Assembly: GCA_964631605.1 (NCBI GenBank)
Contig: CAZVYG010000027.1
Span: 1-53,812, forward strand
Direction of reading: 5' to 3'
DNA length: 53,812 bases
Source: JARKQH01 sp964631605
Lineage (GTDB): Bacteria; Verrucomicrobiota; Verrucomicrobiia; Limisphaerales; UBA8199
A program made the position numbers and the translations under genes. Below, piece by piece: positions 6,762 to 14,606 of this stretch. The notes under the pieces were generated by a model, which saw only the letters and a list, made by a program, of their open reading frames with translations, was not told the origin of the DNA and ran no database searches. Each line of letters starts with the position of its first letter. Within the stretch, counting starts at the first letter, position 1.

Positions 6762-9524
6762 ATGATGTTCCGGTCATACTTCAGCCGCGGCTTGCTGCTG
6801 GCTTTTTTGTTCTCCGCCCTGCCCGGCGATTCCGGCCAAGTGGTTGAAAGCGATATCTGTGTTTACGGGGCGACCTCGGGGGGAGTGGCCGCGGCGGTGG
6901 CCGCCGCGCGGCTGGGGAAATCGGTTGTCTTGCTTTCGGAGAATTACCACGTGGGGGGCATGAGCGCCAGCGGCCTGGGAGTCACGGACATCGGTCCCGG
7001 CAACAACACGGCTTACCTGGGCGGGATTTCCCGCGAGTTTTACCGTCGAGTCGGCCAGAAATACGGGACTACCAATCTGGTGATCTGGTTCGAGCCGCAT
7101 GTGGCTGAAAGCGTTTTCCGCGAGATGCTCGAGGAAACCACGGTGATGCTCTACACCAACCAGTTGATTGCGTCCGCCAGCCGGGATGGCCAGCGGCTTA
7201 CCGAGATCGTCATGGAAGACGGCTCGGTTTACCGGGCGAAAATGTACATTGACACCAGCTACGAGGGAGACCTGATGGCCCTGGCGCGGGTGTCATTCAC
7301 GGTGGGGCGCGAAGGCACCAATGTTTATGGTGAGTCCCTGGCCGGGATTCGTCCCTTGGGCGGTGCCTACAATTACGATCCGTATGTGGTCGCCGGCAAC
7401 CCGGCCAGCGGTCTGCTGCCCTTTGTCCAGGCTCCCGCCGGCGGCATCGTCGGGGACGGTGACCATCGTTTGCAGGCCTATAATTTCCGGCTTTGCCTGA
7501 CGCAGAATGCCACCAACAAAATCCCGATCGCACCCCCGGCCAACTACAGCGAGGCGCGTTATGAATTGTTCCGGCGCTATATCAACGCGCGCATCGCCCA
7601 GGACGGCTCGGTTTCGCTCGGCAACCTGATCCACATTCAGACCATCATCCCCAACGGCAAGACCGACATCAACGCCAACGGCGAGCTGTCCACCGACTAC
7701 GTCGGGTACAATTACACCTGGGCAACCAACACCCATGCCGGGCGCGCGCTCCTGCGGCAGGAACACGAGGATTACATCCGCGGCCTGTTCCATTTCCTTG
7801 CCACCAGCACCAACCTTCCCGCGAGCCTCCGCAGCGAGGCTCAATCCTGGGGTCTGGCCAAGGACGAATTTCAGGATACCGGCGGCTGGCCGTGGCAAAT
7901 CTATGTGCGGGAAGCGCGCCGGATGGTGAGCGACTACGTGATGATCCAGCAGAATGCCGACGGGCGGCGCGTCGCGGCCGACCCCATCGCGCTGGCGCGC
8001 TACAACATTGATTCGCACGGGGTGCAGCGCCTGCCCTCCGGCGGGTTCAGCCGATGGGAAGGGAGCATCGGCGGCACGCCCCCCTACCCCTACGGCATCA
8101 GTTACCGCTCGATCATCCCGCGGGTTGGCGAGTGCGAGAACCTTTTCGTGACCTTTGCGCTGTCGGCCAGCCATGTGGGCTTTGCCTCCGTGCGGATGGA
8201 ACCTGTGTTCATGATGACCAGTCAGAGCGCGGCCACCGCCGCCGCGTTCGCCCTGGATGACCGCGTGCCGGTGCAGCAGGTGGACTATGCCAAACTCTCA
8301 GCCCAACTGCGCGCCGATGGACAGTTGTTAACGTGGGACTCCCCAAGCGCCTCGACCAACGGCATTATCCTCGACCAGGGCGGCCCGGGGACGGCTTCGG
8401 CCGGCTCCTGGACTTTTGGCGCCAACGCCGGAGGCTGGAACGGGGATTACTGGCACGACCAGGCGTCCAGCAAAGGCGCCAAGTGGGTCAAATACACGCC
8501 GACTCTCCCCACCAACGGGACTTACGAGGTTTCTCTCTGGTGGGTCGAGGCTTCGAACCGGGCCACCAACACCCCGGTGGACGTCATCCATGCCGCCGGC
8601 ACCAACCGTTTCTTGGTCAACCAGCGCCTCTCCAGCGGGGGCTGGCACAAGCTGTTGACGACCAACTTCAACGCGGGCACCAACGGCAGTGTCATCATCC
8701 GCAACGACAACACCACAGGGAATTATGTGATTGCCGATGGCGTTCGCTTTCAGCCCGTGGGCGACATCGCCCTGCCGCCCCCGCCCCCCGTGATCGAAGT
8801 GGTTGCCAGCGACGCGGTGGCCGGCGAATTCGGCCCCAACCCGGCCCGGTTTGCGTTCGTTCGCAGCGGCGACCTCAACCCCGCCGTTCCCATCAGCTAC
8901 GTTCTTGCCGGCTCAGCCTCCAACGGTGTGGACTACACCCTCAGCGCGGGCAGTGTGGTGCTGGCAGCCGGCGCGCTGGCCACCAACCTCGTGATCACCC
9001 CCCTCCCGGACAGCCTGGCTGAGGGGGATGAAACCCTCACGCTGCATCTGCTGCCTTCGACGCATTACGGCCAGTCCCGGCTTACCAACGCCACCATCAT
9101 TCTCCGCGACCAACCGTTGGATGACTGGCGCAAGGCCAATTTCACCGAGGAGGAGCTCGGCCAGGCTGACCTGAGCGGCGACACGGCCGACCCGGACAAG
9201 GACCGCCTGGCCAATTTGATGGAATACGCCCTGGGGCTGCCGCCAAAGCACCCCGATGCGGCTGACCGGCCCTGGCCTCGAATCGAAGCCGGCAACTTCC
9301 TGCTCACCTACACCCGCGCCAAGGCCGCCTCCGATGTCGCTCTTTCCCTGGACTATTCCCCCGACCTTCGAGATTGGCAGGACGCAACCAGCTTCTTGGA
9401 GCCGGTTGCCTGCCTTGACGAGGGAACCCGGGAGCGCATCACCGTCCGTTTGCTGGCGCCGGTCGCCAGCCAGGCGGCGGCCTGGCTGCGACTGAGGGCC
9501 ACGCGGCTTGCCTCCGCGCCATGA
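6762..9524 (+). CDS. Secreted FAD-dependent oxidoreductase with golvesin-like and Calx-beta domains
   Basis: About 920 aa. After a signal peptide (RSYFSRGLLLAFLFSALPGDSG) the protein has a Rossmann FAD-binding domain of the FAD_oxidored (PF12831) type, with DICVYGATSGGVAAAVAAARLG around residues 30-50 and the domain running to about 520. Next come a beta-sandwich resembling the golvesin/Xly carbohydrate-binding-like domain (about 540-665) and a Calx-beta domain (about 677-783, ending EGDETLTLHLL). A C-terminal region of about 130 residues has an EF-hand-like D-rich loop (DLSGDTADPDKDRLANLMEY) and a YSPDLRDWQ motif typical of verrucomicrobial exported proteins. Two tandem ATGs (6762, 6765) precede the signal peptide; the longer frame upstream encodes no signal. 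The substrate is unknown. Confidence 0.8.
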   Translation: MMFRSYFSRGLLLAFLFSALPGDSGQVVESDICVYGATSGGVAAAVAAARLGKSVVLLSENYHVGGMSASGLGVTDIGPGNNTAYLGGISREFYRRVGQKYGTTNLVIWFEPHVAESVFREMLEETTVMLYTNQLIASASRDGQRLTEIVMEDGSVYRAKMYIDTSYEGDLMALARVSFTVGREGTNVYGESLAGIRPLGGAYNYDPYVVAGNPASGLLPFVQAPAGGIVGDGDHRLQAYNFRLCLTQNATNKIPIAPPANYSEARYELFRRYINARIAQDGSVSLGNLIHIQTIIPNGKTDINANGELSTDYVGYNYTWATNTHAGRALLRQEHEDYIRGLFHFLATSTNLPASLRSEAQSWGLAKDEFQDTGGWPWQIYVREARRMVSDYVMIQQNADGRRVAADPIALARYNIDSHGVQRLPSGGFSRWEGSIGGTPPYPYGISYRSIIPRVGECENLFVTFALSASHVGFASVRMEPVFMMTSQSAATAAAFALDDRVPVQQVDYAKLSAQLRADGQLLTWDSPSASTNGIILDQGGPGTASAGSWTFGANAGGWNGDYWHDQASSKGAKWVKYTPTLPTNGTYEVSLWWVEASNRATNTPVDVIHAAGTNRFLVNQRLSSGGWHKLLTTNFNAGTNGSVIIRNDNTTGNYVIADGVRFQPVGDIALPPPPPVIEVVASDAVAGEFGPNPARFAFVRSGDLNPAVPISYVLAGSASNGVDYTLSAGSVVLAAGALATNLVITPLPDSLAEGDETLTLHLLPSTHYGQSRLTNATIILRDQPLDDWRKANFTEEELGQADLSGDTADPDKDRLANLMEYALGLPPKHPDAADRPWPRIEAGNFLLTYTRAKAASDVALSLDYSPDLRDWQDATSFLEPVACLDEGTRERITVRLLAPVASQAAAWLRLRATRLASAP

Positions 9525-9585
9525 AGACATTTCCGAACCTCATTTTGGCAATTAGCGCCCCTCAAATCGTTTCGGGGCGATTGAA

Positions 9586-9612
9586 GAACCGGCGGTTCAG
9601 GAATAAGTTTTT
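9586..9612 (+). terminator. Weak candidate terminator after the FAD oxidoreductase
   Basis: GAACC-GGC-GGTTC (9586-9598) is a perfect 5-bp stem with a 3-base loop, followed after nine bases by five T residues (9608-9612). The distance from stem to T-run is longer than usual, so this is tentative. The rest of the 9525-9726 intergenic stretch shows nothing else I can name. Confidence 0.25.
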
Positions 9613-9726
9613 AGCAGAAAGAGACTGCCCAATGTCGGGTCGGAGCGCAAAAACAACGTTGGCATCCCGCGCCCACGCCTCCGCCCAAAGGGGTCAAGGG
9701 GCGCGTTCCATCCTCCGTAAATTATT

Positions 9727-10464
9727 ATGCCTATGAACACACCTGCTGGACTCGATCGTTGTCTGGCCTTTATCAACTGCCAGATTTCCCCGCCCAAATC
9801 GCCCACGGTGGGCTATCGGAATGGCGAGAGCCGCCGTGCAGTCACCCTTTCGCGCCAGGCCGGCTCCGGCGCCCATGCGATCGCCGAAAAGCTTGCCGAA
9901 TTTCTGCAGGCCAATGCTCCCAATCCAGCCTGCCCGTGGACGGTTTTTGACCGGAACCTGGTCGAGAAAGTCCTCGAGGACCACAAACTGCCCGCGCACC
10001 TGGCCAAGTTCATGCCCGAGGACCGCATCTCCGAGATAGCCGATACCATGGACGAACTGTTTGGCCTCCACCCTTCCTCGTGGACCCTGGTGCACAAGAC
10101 CGCGGAAACCATTTTGCAGCTTGCCGAGCTGGGCAACGTGATCCTTATCGGGCGGGGCGCCAACGTGATCACCAGCAACCTGGACTACGTTTTTCATGTC
10201 CGCCTGGTCGCTCCGCTGGAAAAACGCATCCGGCACGTCCAGGAGCTTCGGCAGGTCAGCGCCAGGGAAGCGGCGGCGCTGATCGAAAAGGAGGATTTGG
10301 GCCGGCGGCGGTTTCTGAAGAAATACTTCAACAAGGACATAGATGACCCCCTGCTCTACCACTTGACAATCAACACCGGCCTGTTCTCGTATGAGGATGC
10401 CGCCCGATTGATCGGCCAAGCCGTCCTCCAGCGCCGTGCCACCCCCGCCCTGACCGCCAGCTAG
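9727..10464 (+). CDS. Cytidylate kinase-like family protein
   Basis: A 245-aa cytoplasmic protein of the cytidylate-kinase-like family (PF13189 type). It has the nucleotide-binding start AVTLSRQAGSGAHAIAEKLAEFL, in which the P-loop lysine of true CMP kinase is replaced, as is common in this family. A central segment (GRGANVITSNLDYVFHVRLVAPLEKRIRHV) corresponds to the CMP kinase core, and EKEDLGRRRFLKKYFNKDIDDPLLYHL is a helical lid-like region. The substrate is not known for the family. ATG at 9727 or 9733 are equally possible. Its TAG stop overlaps the GTG start of the next gene by one base (TAGTG), which points to co-translation. Confidence 0.8.
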   Translation: MPMNTPAGLDRCLAFINCQISPPKSPTVGYRNGESRRAVTLSRQAGSGAHAIAEKLAEFLQANAPNPACPWTVFDRNLVEKVLEDHKLPAHLAKFMPEDRISEIADTMDELFGLHPSSWTLVHKTAETILQLAELGNVILIGRGANVITSNLDYVFHVRLVAPLEKRIRHVQELRQVSAREAAALIEKEDLGRRRFLKKYFNKDIDDPLLYHLTINTGLFSYEDAARLIGQAVLQRRATPALTAS

Positions 10465-11741
10465 TGCCGCGCCCCGCCAAACGCCGCTCTCGGCCCGTCC
10501 GACCCGTGGGTGGATGGCGTCTGCTTTGGGGCTTTTTCCTTCTGTTGGGGGCCGCGTGGCTGGGCTGGCATTTCCTGCATCCCGGGACATCAGAGCGTCC
10601 AGTGAAGTCGGTGGTGCAACCCGCCAGCCCGACAACCAAGTCGCCCCCATCGGCTATTTCGCCCTCGATGAACAAGGCCGGCACGAAGGCCGAACTCAGC
10701 CGTCCCGCACCCGAAGCTGAACCGCTCGTCGCCAACGTTGCAACCCGGCCGCCGACCGCCGCCACGGAAGTGATTGCACCGCAACCGCTGCGGAGCGAGC
10801 CGGACCCAGCTCGCAAAAGCACCCTGCCCCGACCGCCGCCGCCACCCGAGGCGATGCCCGACCAGCTCGAGAAAGGCCGCTATCCCCGGCCGGTGCAGGA
10901 TTGGCTCGAAGCTCAGGTCGCACTGGCCCGTCTGGCTCTTTCACCCGGTTCGATTGATGGCTTGCCCGGTCCCCAGACACGCGCCGCGCTTCGGGCATTT
11001 CAGTCTTCTCGCTCGCTGAAGCCCAGCGGCGAGCTGGATGCGGCCACCCGCGCCGCCCTCGTGTTGGACGCGCCTCTTTATACCAACGTGGTGGTTTCAA
11101 CCGAGGACCTCGCCCGGCTCCAACCTTTAAGCCCGTCGTGGCTGGGGAAATCCCGCCAATCCGCTCTTGAATACGAATCCATCCTCGAGTTGCTGGCCGA
11201 AAAATCCCAGTCTCATCCCAATCTGATCCGCCGTCTCAATTCCGCTGTCGAGTGGAGCAGTGTGTCCCCCCAGACGCCAATTACTGTGCCGTGGGTCAAC
11301 GGGGTTGTCCCGTCGGAAAAGGCCGCTTTCGTCCACATTCGGCTGGCGGAACGGACCCTGCAAGCATTCGGCAGCCAGTCCAATCTTCTGGCGCATTTTC
11401 CGTGCAGCATTGCCAAACGAATGGAAAAGCGACCGGTGGGAGAACTGCATGTCGTCGTCCTGATCCCCAACCCCAACTACACGTTCGATCCGGAGTTGTT
11501 TCCCGAGTCGGCCGAAGCTCGGACCCTGACCAACAAACTGGTGATTCCTCCCGGACCGAACAATCCCGTGGGAATCGCCTGGATTGGGCTCGACCGCGCC
11601 GGCTATGGGATTCATGGCACCCCCAGCCCGGAGCAGGTCGGGCGGACCGAATCCCATGGTTGTTTTCGGCTGGCCAACTGGAATGCCGCCTGTCTTCTGC
11701 AACTGGCCTGGGTTGGCATGCCGGTCTTTGTGGACCCTTGA
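10464..11741 (+). CDS. L,D-transpeptidase with peptidoglycan-binding domain
   Basis: A 425-aa membrane-anchored periplasmic enzyme. The GTG start overlaps the preceding stop. A single transmembrane helix (LLWGFFLLLGAAWLGWHFL, about residues 15-35) is followed by a long Pro/Ala-rich linker, a PG_binding_1 domain (about 145-200: SPGSIDGLPGPQTRAALRAFQ) and a YkuD catalytic domain at the C-terminus. The active-site motif is complete: GIHGTPSP followed by SHGCFRL with nucleophile Cys400. Such enzymes make 3-3 cross-links in peptidoglycan or attach proteins to it. The coupling to a kinase-like gene is unusual and is noted separately. Confidence 0.9.
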   Translation: MPRPAKRRSRPVRPVGGWRLLWGFFLLLGAAWLGWHFLHPGTSERPVKSVVQPASPTTKSPPSAISPSMNKAGTKAELSRPAPEAEPLVANVATRPPTAATEVIAPQPLRSEPDPARKSTLPRPPPPPEAMPDQLEKGRYPRPVQDWLEAQVALARLALSPGSIDGLPGPQTRAALRAFQSSRSLKPSGELDAATRAALVLDAPLYTNVVVSTEDLARLQPLSPSWLGKSRQSALEYESILELLAEKSQSHPNLIRRLNSAVEWSSVSPQTPITVPWVNGVVPSEKAAFVHIRLAERTLQAFGSQSNLLAHFPCSIAKRMEKRPVGELHVVVLIPNPNYTFDPELFPESAEARTLTNKLVIPPGPNNPVGIAWIGLDRAGYGIHGTPSPEQVGRTESHGCFRLANWNAACLLQLAWVGMPVFVDP

Positions 11742-11768
11742 TTCCTTCATTGAGGACAAGGTCGCGTG

Positions 11769-11797
11769 TTGAAGTTGGCTGGGGGGGCCTTTAGAGT
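11769..11797 (+). promoter_or_regulatory. Promoter of the AGCS symporter gene
   Basis: TTGAAG (11769-11774), a 17-base spacer and TAGAGT (11792-11797) match the sigma-70 pattern with four of six bases in each box. The ATG at 11810 is only 12 bases beyond the -10 box, so the transcript would be nearly leaderless. Confidence 0.5.
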
Positions 11798-11809
11798 GGC
11801 GGCCAGCGC

Positions 11810-13159
11810 ATGAGTGAAGCACTGGAACGTCTGAACGCCACACTGAACGGCTACGTTTGGGGCTGGCCCATGATCGGGTTGCTGATGGGCACCGGGTGCC
11901 TGCTGACTGTAATGACGGGGGCCGTCCAATTCCGCCGCCTGGGTTTCACGCTGCGCGAGGTGCTGGGCAAGGTCGCGCGGCGGGGAGGCGGGCAGGGAGA
12001 TGTCCGCCCGTTCCAGGCGGTCGCCACCGCTCTGGCCTCAACGGTGGGAGTCGGAAACATTGCCGGGGTGGCAACGGCCATCGGCATTGGGGGGCCGGGG
12101 GCGGTGTTTTGGCTCTGGGTATCGGGGCTGCTCGGCATGGCCACCAAGTACGCGGAGATTGTGGTCGCGATGCATTATCGGGAACCCGACGCCCAGGGAG
12201 CCATGCGCGGCGGAGCGATGTACGTTCTCAAGAAAGGGTTGGGATGGCCCTGGCTTGGGAGCTTTTTTGCCTTGCTCACAGCGCTGGCAGCTTTCGGCAT
12301 CGGGAATATGGTTCAGGCCAACTCGGTTGCCGACGCGCTCAAGGCCACTTTCAGCATTCCTCCCTGGGTCACCGGGATGACGCTGGTCGTTCTGACGGCG
12401 ATGGTCATTCTGGGAGGAATCAAGTCCATCGCCCGGGTGACCCAATGGCTGGTGCCGTTCATGGCAGTGGTTTATCTGGCCGGGGCTATGATCGTATTGG
12501 TGCTGTGCGCCGGCCGCTTGCCTCAGGCATTTGGCCTGATCTTCGAAGGGGCGTTTAACGGCACCGCGGCGGTGGGCGGTTTCGCCGGCAGCACAGTGAT
12601 GATGGCCCTGCGCTACGGAATTGCCCGCGGCCTGTTCTCGAATGAAGCCGGCCTGGGCAGCGCGCCCATGGTCCACTGTGCGGCTGACACGGACCATCCC
12701 GTGCGGCAGGGAATGTATGGCATATTCGAGGTTTTCGTGGACACCCTGCTGATCTGCACCGCGACGGCCCTGGTCATTCTGCTGACGGGCACCTGGGACA
12801 GCGGCCTGACCGGGGCGGCACTGTCGGTCAAGGCGTTTGAAACGGGGCTGCCCGGCACGTTTGGTGACGTGGTGGTCACCTGCGGCCTCATTCTGTTTGC
12901 GTATTCCACCCTCCTGGGGTGGAGTTACTACGGAGAAACCGGGATTGTCTATTTGCTGGGCGCCAAAGCCGCCCTGCCCTACCGCATTGCCTGGCTGCTG
13001 TTCGTTTATTTGGGGGCGACCGGTTCCCTGCGTCTGGTCTGGGACATTGCCGACACGCTGAACGGCTTGATGGCCATTCCCAATTTGATTGGCCTGCTGG
13101 CCTCGCTTCCACTCCTGCTGCGCCTGCAGGGCGAGTTCTTTAGCCGGCCTCAGCGATAG
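11810..13159 (+). CDS. Sodium:alanine/glycine symporter (AGCS family)
   Basis: A 449-aa inner-membrane protein of the alanine-or-glycine:cation symporter family (PF01235), which imports small neutral amino acids with Na+. Family signatures are clear: ATALASTVGVGNIAGVATAI, GGPGAVFWLWVSGLLGMATKYAE with HYRE downstream, GGAMYVLKKGLG, ANSVADAL, and RGLFSNEAGLGSAPMVH. About eleven hydrophobic segments are visible. The length is slightly short of the usual 450-500. Its 3' end overlaps the convergent GH16 gene by ten bases. Substrate preference cannot be read from the sequence. Confidence 0.9.
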   Translation: MSEALERLNATLNGYVWGWPMIGLLMGTGCLLTVMTGAVQFRRLGFTLREVLGKVARRGGGQGDVRPFQAVATALASTVGVGNIAGVATAIGIGGPGAVFWLWVSGLLGMATKYAEIVVAMHYREPDAQGAMRGGAMYVLKKGLGWPWLGSFFALLTALAAFGIGNMVQANSVADALKATFSIPPWVTGMTLVVLTAMVILGGIKSIARVTQWLVPFMAVVYLAGAMIVLVLCAGRLPQAFGLIFEGAFNGTAAVGGFAGSTVMMALRYGIARGLFSNEAGLGSAPMVHCAADTDHPVRQGMYGIFEVFVDTLLICTATALVILLTGTWDSGLTGAALSVKAFETGLPGTFGDVVVTCGLILFAYSTLLGWSYYGETGIVYLLGAKAALPYRIAWLLFVYLGATGSLRLVWDIADTLNGLMAIPNLIGLLASLPLLLRLQGEFFSRPQR

Positions 13160-14001
13160 ACCCGGACATAATCCACGCGGAAGCGCTGCGGAAAGACGGT
13201 CTCGGCATTGGGCGGTCCGGGCCAGTTGCCACCCACCGCAAGGTTCAAAAGCAGGAAATGAGGGCGGTCGAAAACCCATTTCCTGCCAGGGGGCAGTGAA
13301 GCGGGAGTAACAGTGAAGTAAAGTTTTCCGTCCACAAACCATTGAATTTGGTTCGTCTGCCATTCCACGGCAAAGACGTGGAAGTCGTCGGCGACCGCCA
13401 CCCCCTCGGGGAAGGCGTACGATTGGCTGATTCCGCCGCCGCCCGAGTAGCCGGGGCCGTGAACCGTGCCGAAAACTTTGCCGGGCTCGCGCCCGATGTA
13501 TTCCATGATGTCAATCTCCCCACAGGCCGGCCAGCCGGCAGTGTCTATTTCCGCACCGAGCATCCAGAAAGCCGGCCAAATGCCCGCGCCCCGGGGCACT
13601 TGCAGGCGGGCCTCAATCCGACCATAGGTCCAGGAGCACTTATCCTTGGTCTTGATCCGGGCGGAAGTGTAGTCCCGGGTCTTGCCGTCCCTGCCGGTAA
13701 AGGTTTCCTTTCTGGCCTCGATAACGAGGTGGCCCCCCTCGATCCGGCAGTTGTTGGTGCGGCCGGTGTAAGTCTGAAGCTCATTGTTGCCCCACCCTCC
13801 CCCGCCGAGGTCAAAGGTCCATTTCTCCGGGTCTGGCAGGGAGCCGTCGGGCTGGGAAAACTCGTCCGCCCAAATCAAGCTGCGCGCCGGCGCCGGTTCA
13901 GACGCGGCGGCATTAGCTGCAACCACCGCGACCAGCGCAACGAGGCAAAAGCAGGGGATGTTCGGCGGACGAAAGCGAACAGAACGAAATGATTGGCACA
14001 T
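13150..14001 (-). CDS. Secreted GH16 glycoside hydrolase (laminarinase-like)
   Basis: A 283-aa exported endo-glucanase-type enzyme. A signal peptide (CFCLVALVAVVAANAAASEP) is followed by a complete GH16 jelly-roll. Landmarks are LIWADEFSQPDGSLPDPEKW at the N-terminus, GGWGNNELQTYT, GRIEARLQVPRGAGIWPAFWML and the catalytic motif GEIDIMEYIG. In that motif Glu162 is the nucleophile and Glu167 the acid/base, with Asp164 between them. The C-terminus (FLLLNLAVGGNWPG, then FRVDYVRVYR) completes the fold. The EIDIME form without a beta-bulge change is typical of bacterial beta-1,3-glucanases, but the exact substrate is an inference. The ATG at 14001 was chosen because it begins the signal peptide. 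Confidence 0.92.
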   Translation of the reverse strand: MCQSFRSVRFRPPNIPCFCLVALVAVVAANAAASEPAPARSLIWADEFSQPDGSLPDPEKWTFDLGGGGWGNNELQTYTGRTNNCRIEGGHLVIEARKETFTGRDGKTRDYTSARIKTKDKCSWTYGRIEARLQVPRGAGIWPAFWMLGAEIDTAGWPACGEIDIMEYIGREPGKVFGTVHGPGYSGGGGISQSYAFPEGVAVADDFHVFAVEWQTNQIQWFVDGKLYFTVTPASLPPGRKWVFDRPHFLLLNLAVGGNWPGPPNAETVFPQRFRVDYVRVYR

Positions 14002-14039
14002 AGTCAAAGGCCGCGACTCATCATCGAGCGAAATCACGA

Positions 14040-14057
14040 TAAGGCGCCGCCGCCTTA
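14040..14057. repeat. Perfect 7-bp palindrome upstream of GH16 gene
   Basis: TAAGGCG (14040-14046) and CGCCTTA (14051-14057) are exact reverse complements with a 4-base spacer, 39 bases upstream of the GH16 start codon. The position suits an operator for a sugar-responsive repressor; a hairpin in the leader is equally possible. Confidence 0.45.
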
Positions 14058-14168
14058 AGGTAAACGGTTTTCCGGGAACCGGGGAAGACTGCGGCCCCGT
14101 GCCACGGGTGTCAGGCCCGCAACAAACGCTCCCGCGGCCTGTTTTTTCCCGGTGCGGCGCGGAGGCGG

Positions 14169-14519
14169 CTAGGAGGGCTGGGCCGGTTTCAGCAGGGTCA
14201 GCAGCATGGAGAACTGCCGCGTGGCCTTGACCGCGTGAGGCGCGTGGGCCGGCATGAAAAGGAAATCGCCGGCTTTGAGGTTGTGCACGTTCCCCGAAAC
14301 CATGAATTCGCATTCGCCTGACAACACTTGAATCATCGCCTGCTGCGTCGAGGTGTGTTCGGTCAACTCCTGCCCCTCCGCGAACCCGAAAAGCACCACC
14401 CGCACATGGGGCCCGCGCAGCAGGGTGCGGCTGACGATGCCGTTGGCCGCGTATTGAGTCTCGGCGGGCAGTGAAATGACCTTTGCCTTTGTAATGTCAA
14501 TTAACGGTTGCTCACTCAT
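14169..14519 (-). CDS. Cupin domain protein
   Basis: A 116-aa single-domain cupin (PF07883 type). Cupin motif 1 is GQELTEHTSTQQAMIQVLSGECEFMVSG and motif 2 is LKAGDFLFMPAHAPHAVKA. His in EHT, Glu in GECE and His in PHAV would form a metal site, although the usual HxH of motif 1 is reduced to a single His. Such small cupins are metal-binding enzymes or sensors of unknown substrate. It is divergent from the DUF5010-like gene, with a strong palindrome between them. Confidence 0.85.
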   Translation of the reverse strand: MSEQPLIDITKAKVISLPAETQYAANGIVSRTLLRGPHVRVVLFGFAEGQELTEHTSTQQAMIQVLSGECEFMVSGNVHNLKAGDFLFMPAHAPHAVKATRQFSMLLTLLKPAQPS

Positions 14520-14536
14520 ACCCCGATTTTAAGCCT

Positions 14537-14572
14537 GACAAGCCCCGCTTGTCTTGATACGAATCAAGACAA
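14537..14572. promoter_or_regulatory. Overlapping inverted repeats between cupin and DUF5010-like genes
   Basis: TTGTCTTGAT (14549-14558) and ATCAAGACAA (14563-14572) are exact 10-bp reverse complements with the spacer ACGA. GACAAGC (14537-14543) also pairs perfectly with GCTTGTC (14547-14553), which overlaps the left arm of the first palindrome. The three GACAAG/CTTGTC half-sites sit 18 bases upstream of the cupin start and 35 bases upstream of the DUF5010-like start. This looks like an operator controlling both genes, or a pair of mutually exclusive hairpins. Confidence 0.6.
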
Positions 14573-14606
14573 TTGTTGTTTCCCAAATCGGGCGAATCAG
14601 TCATTT

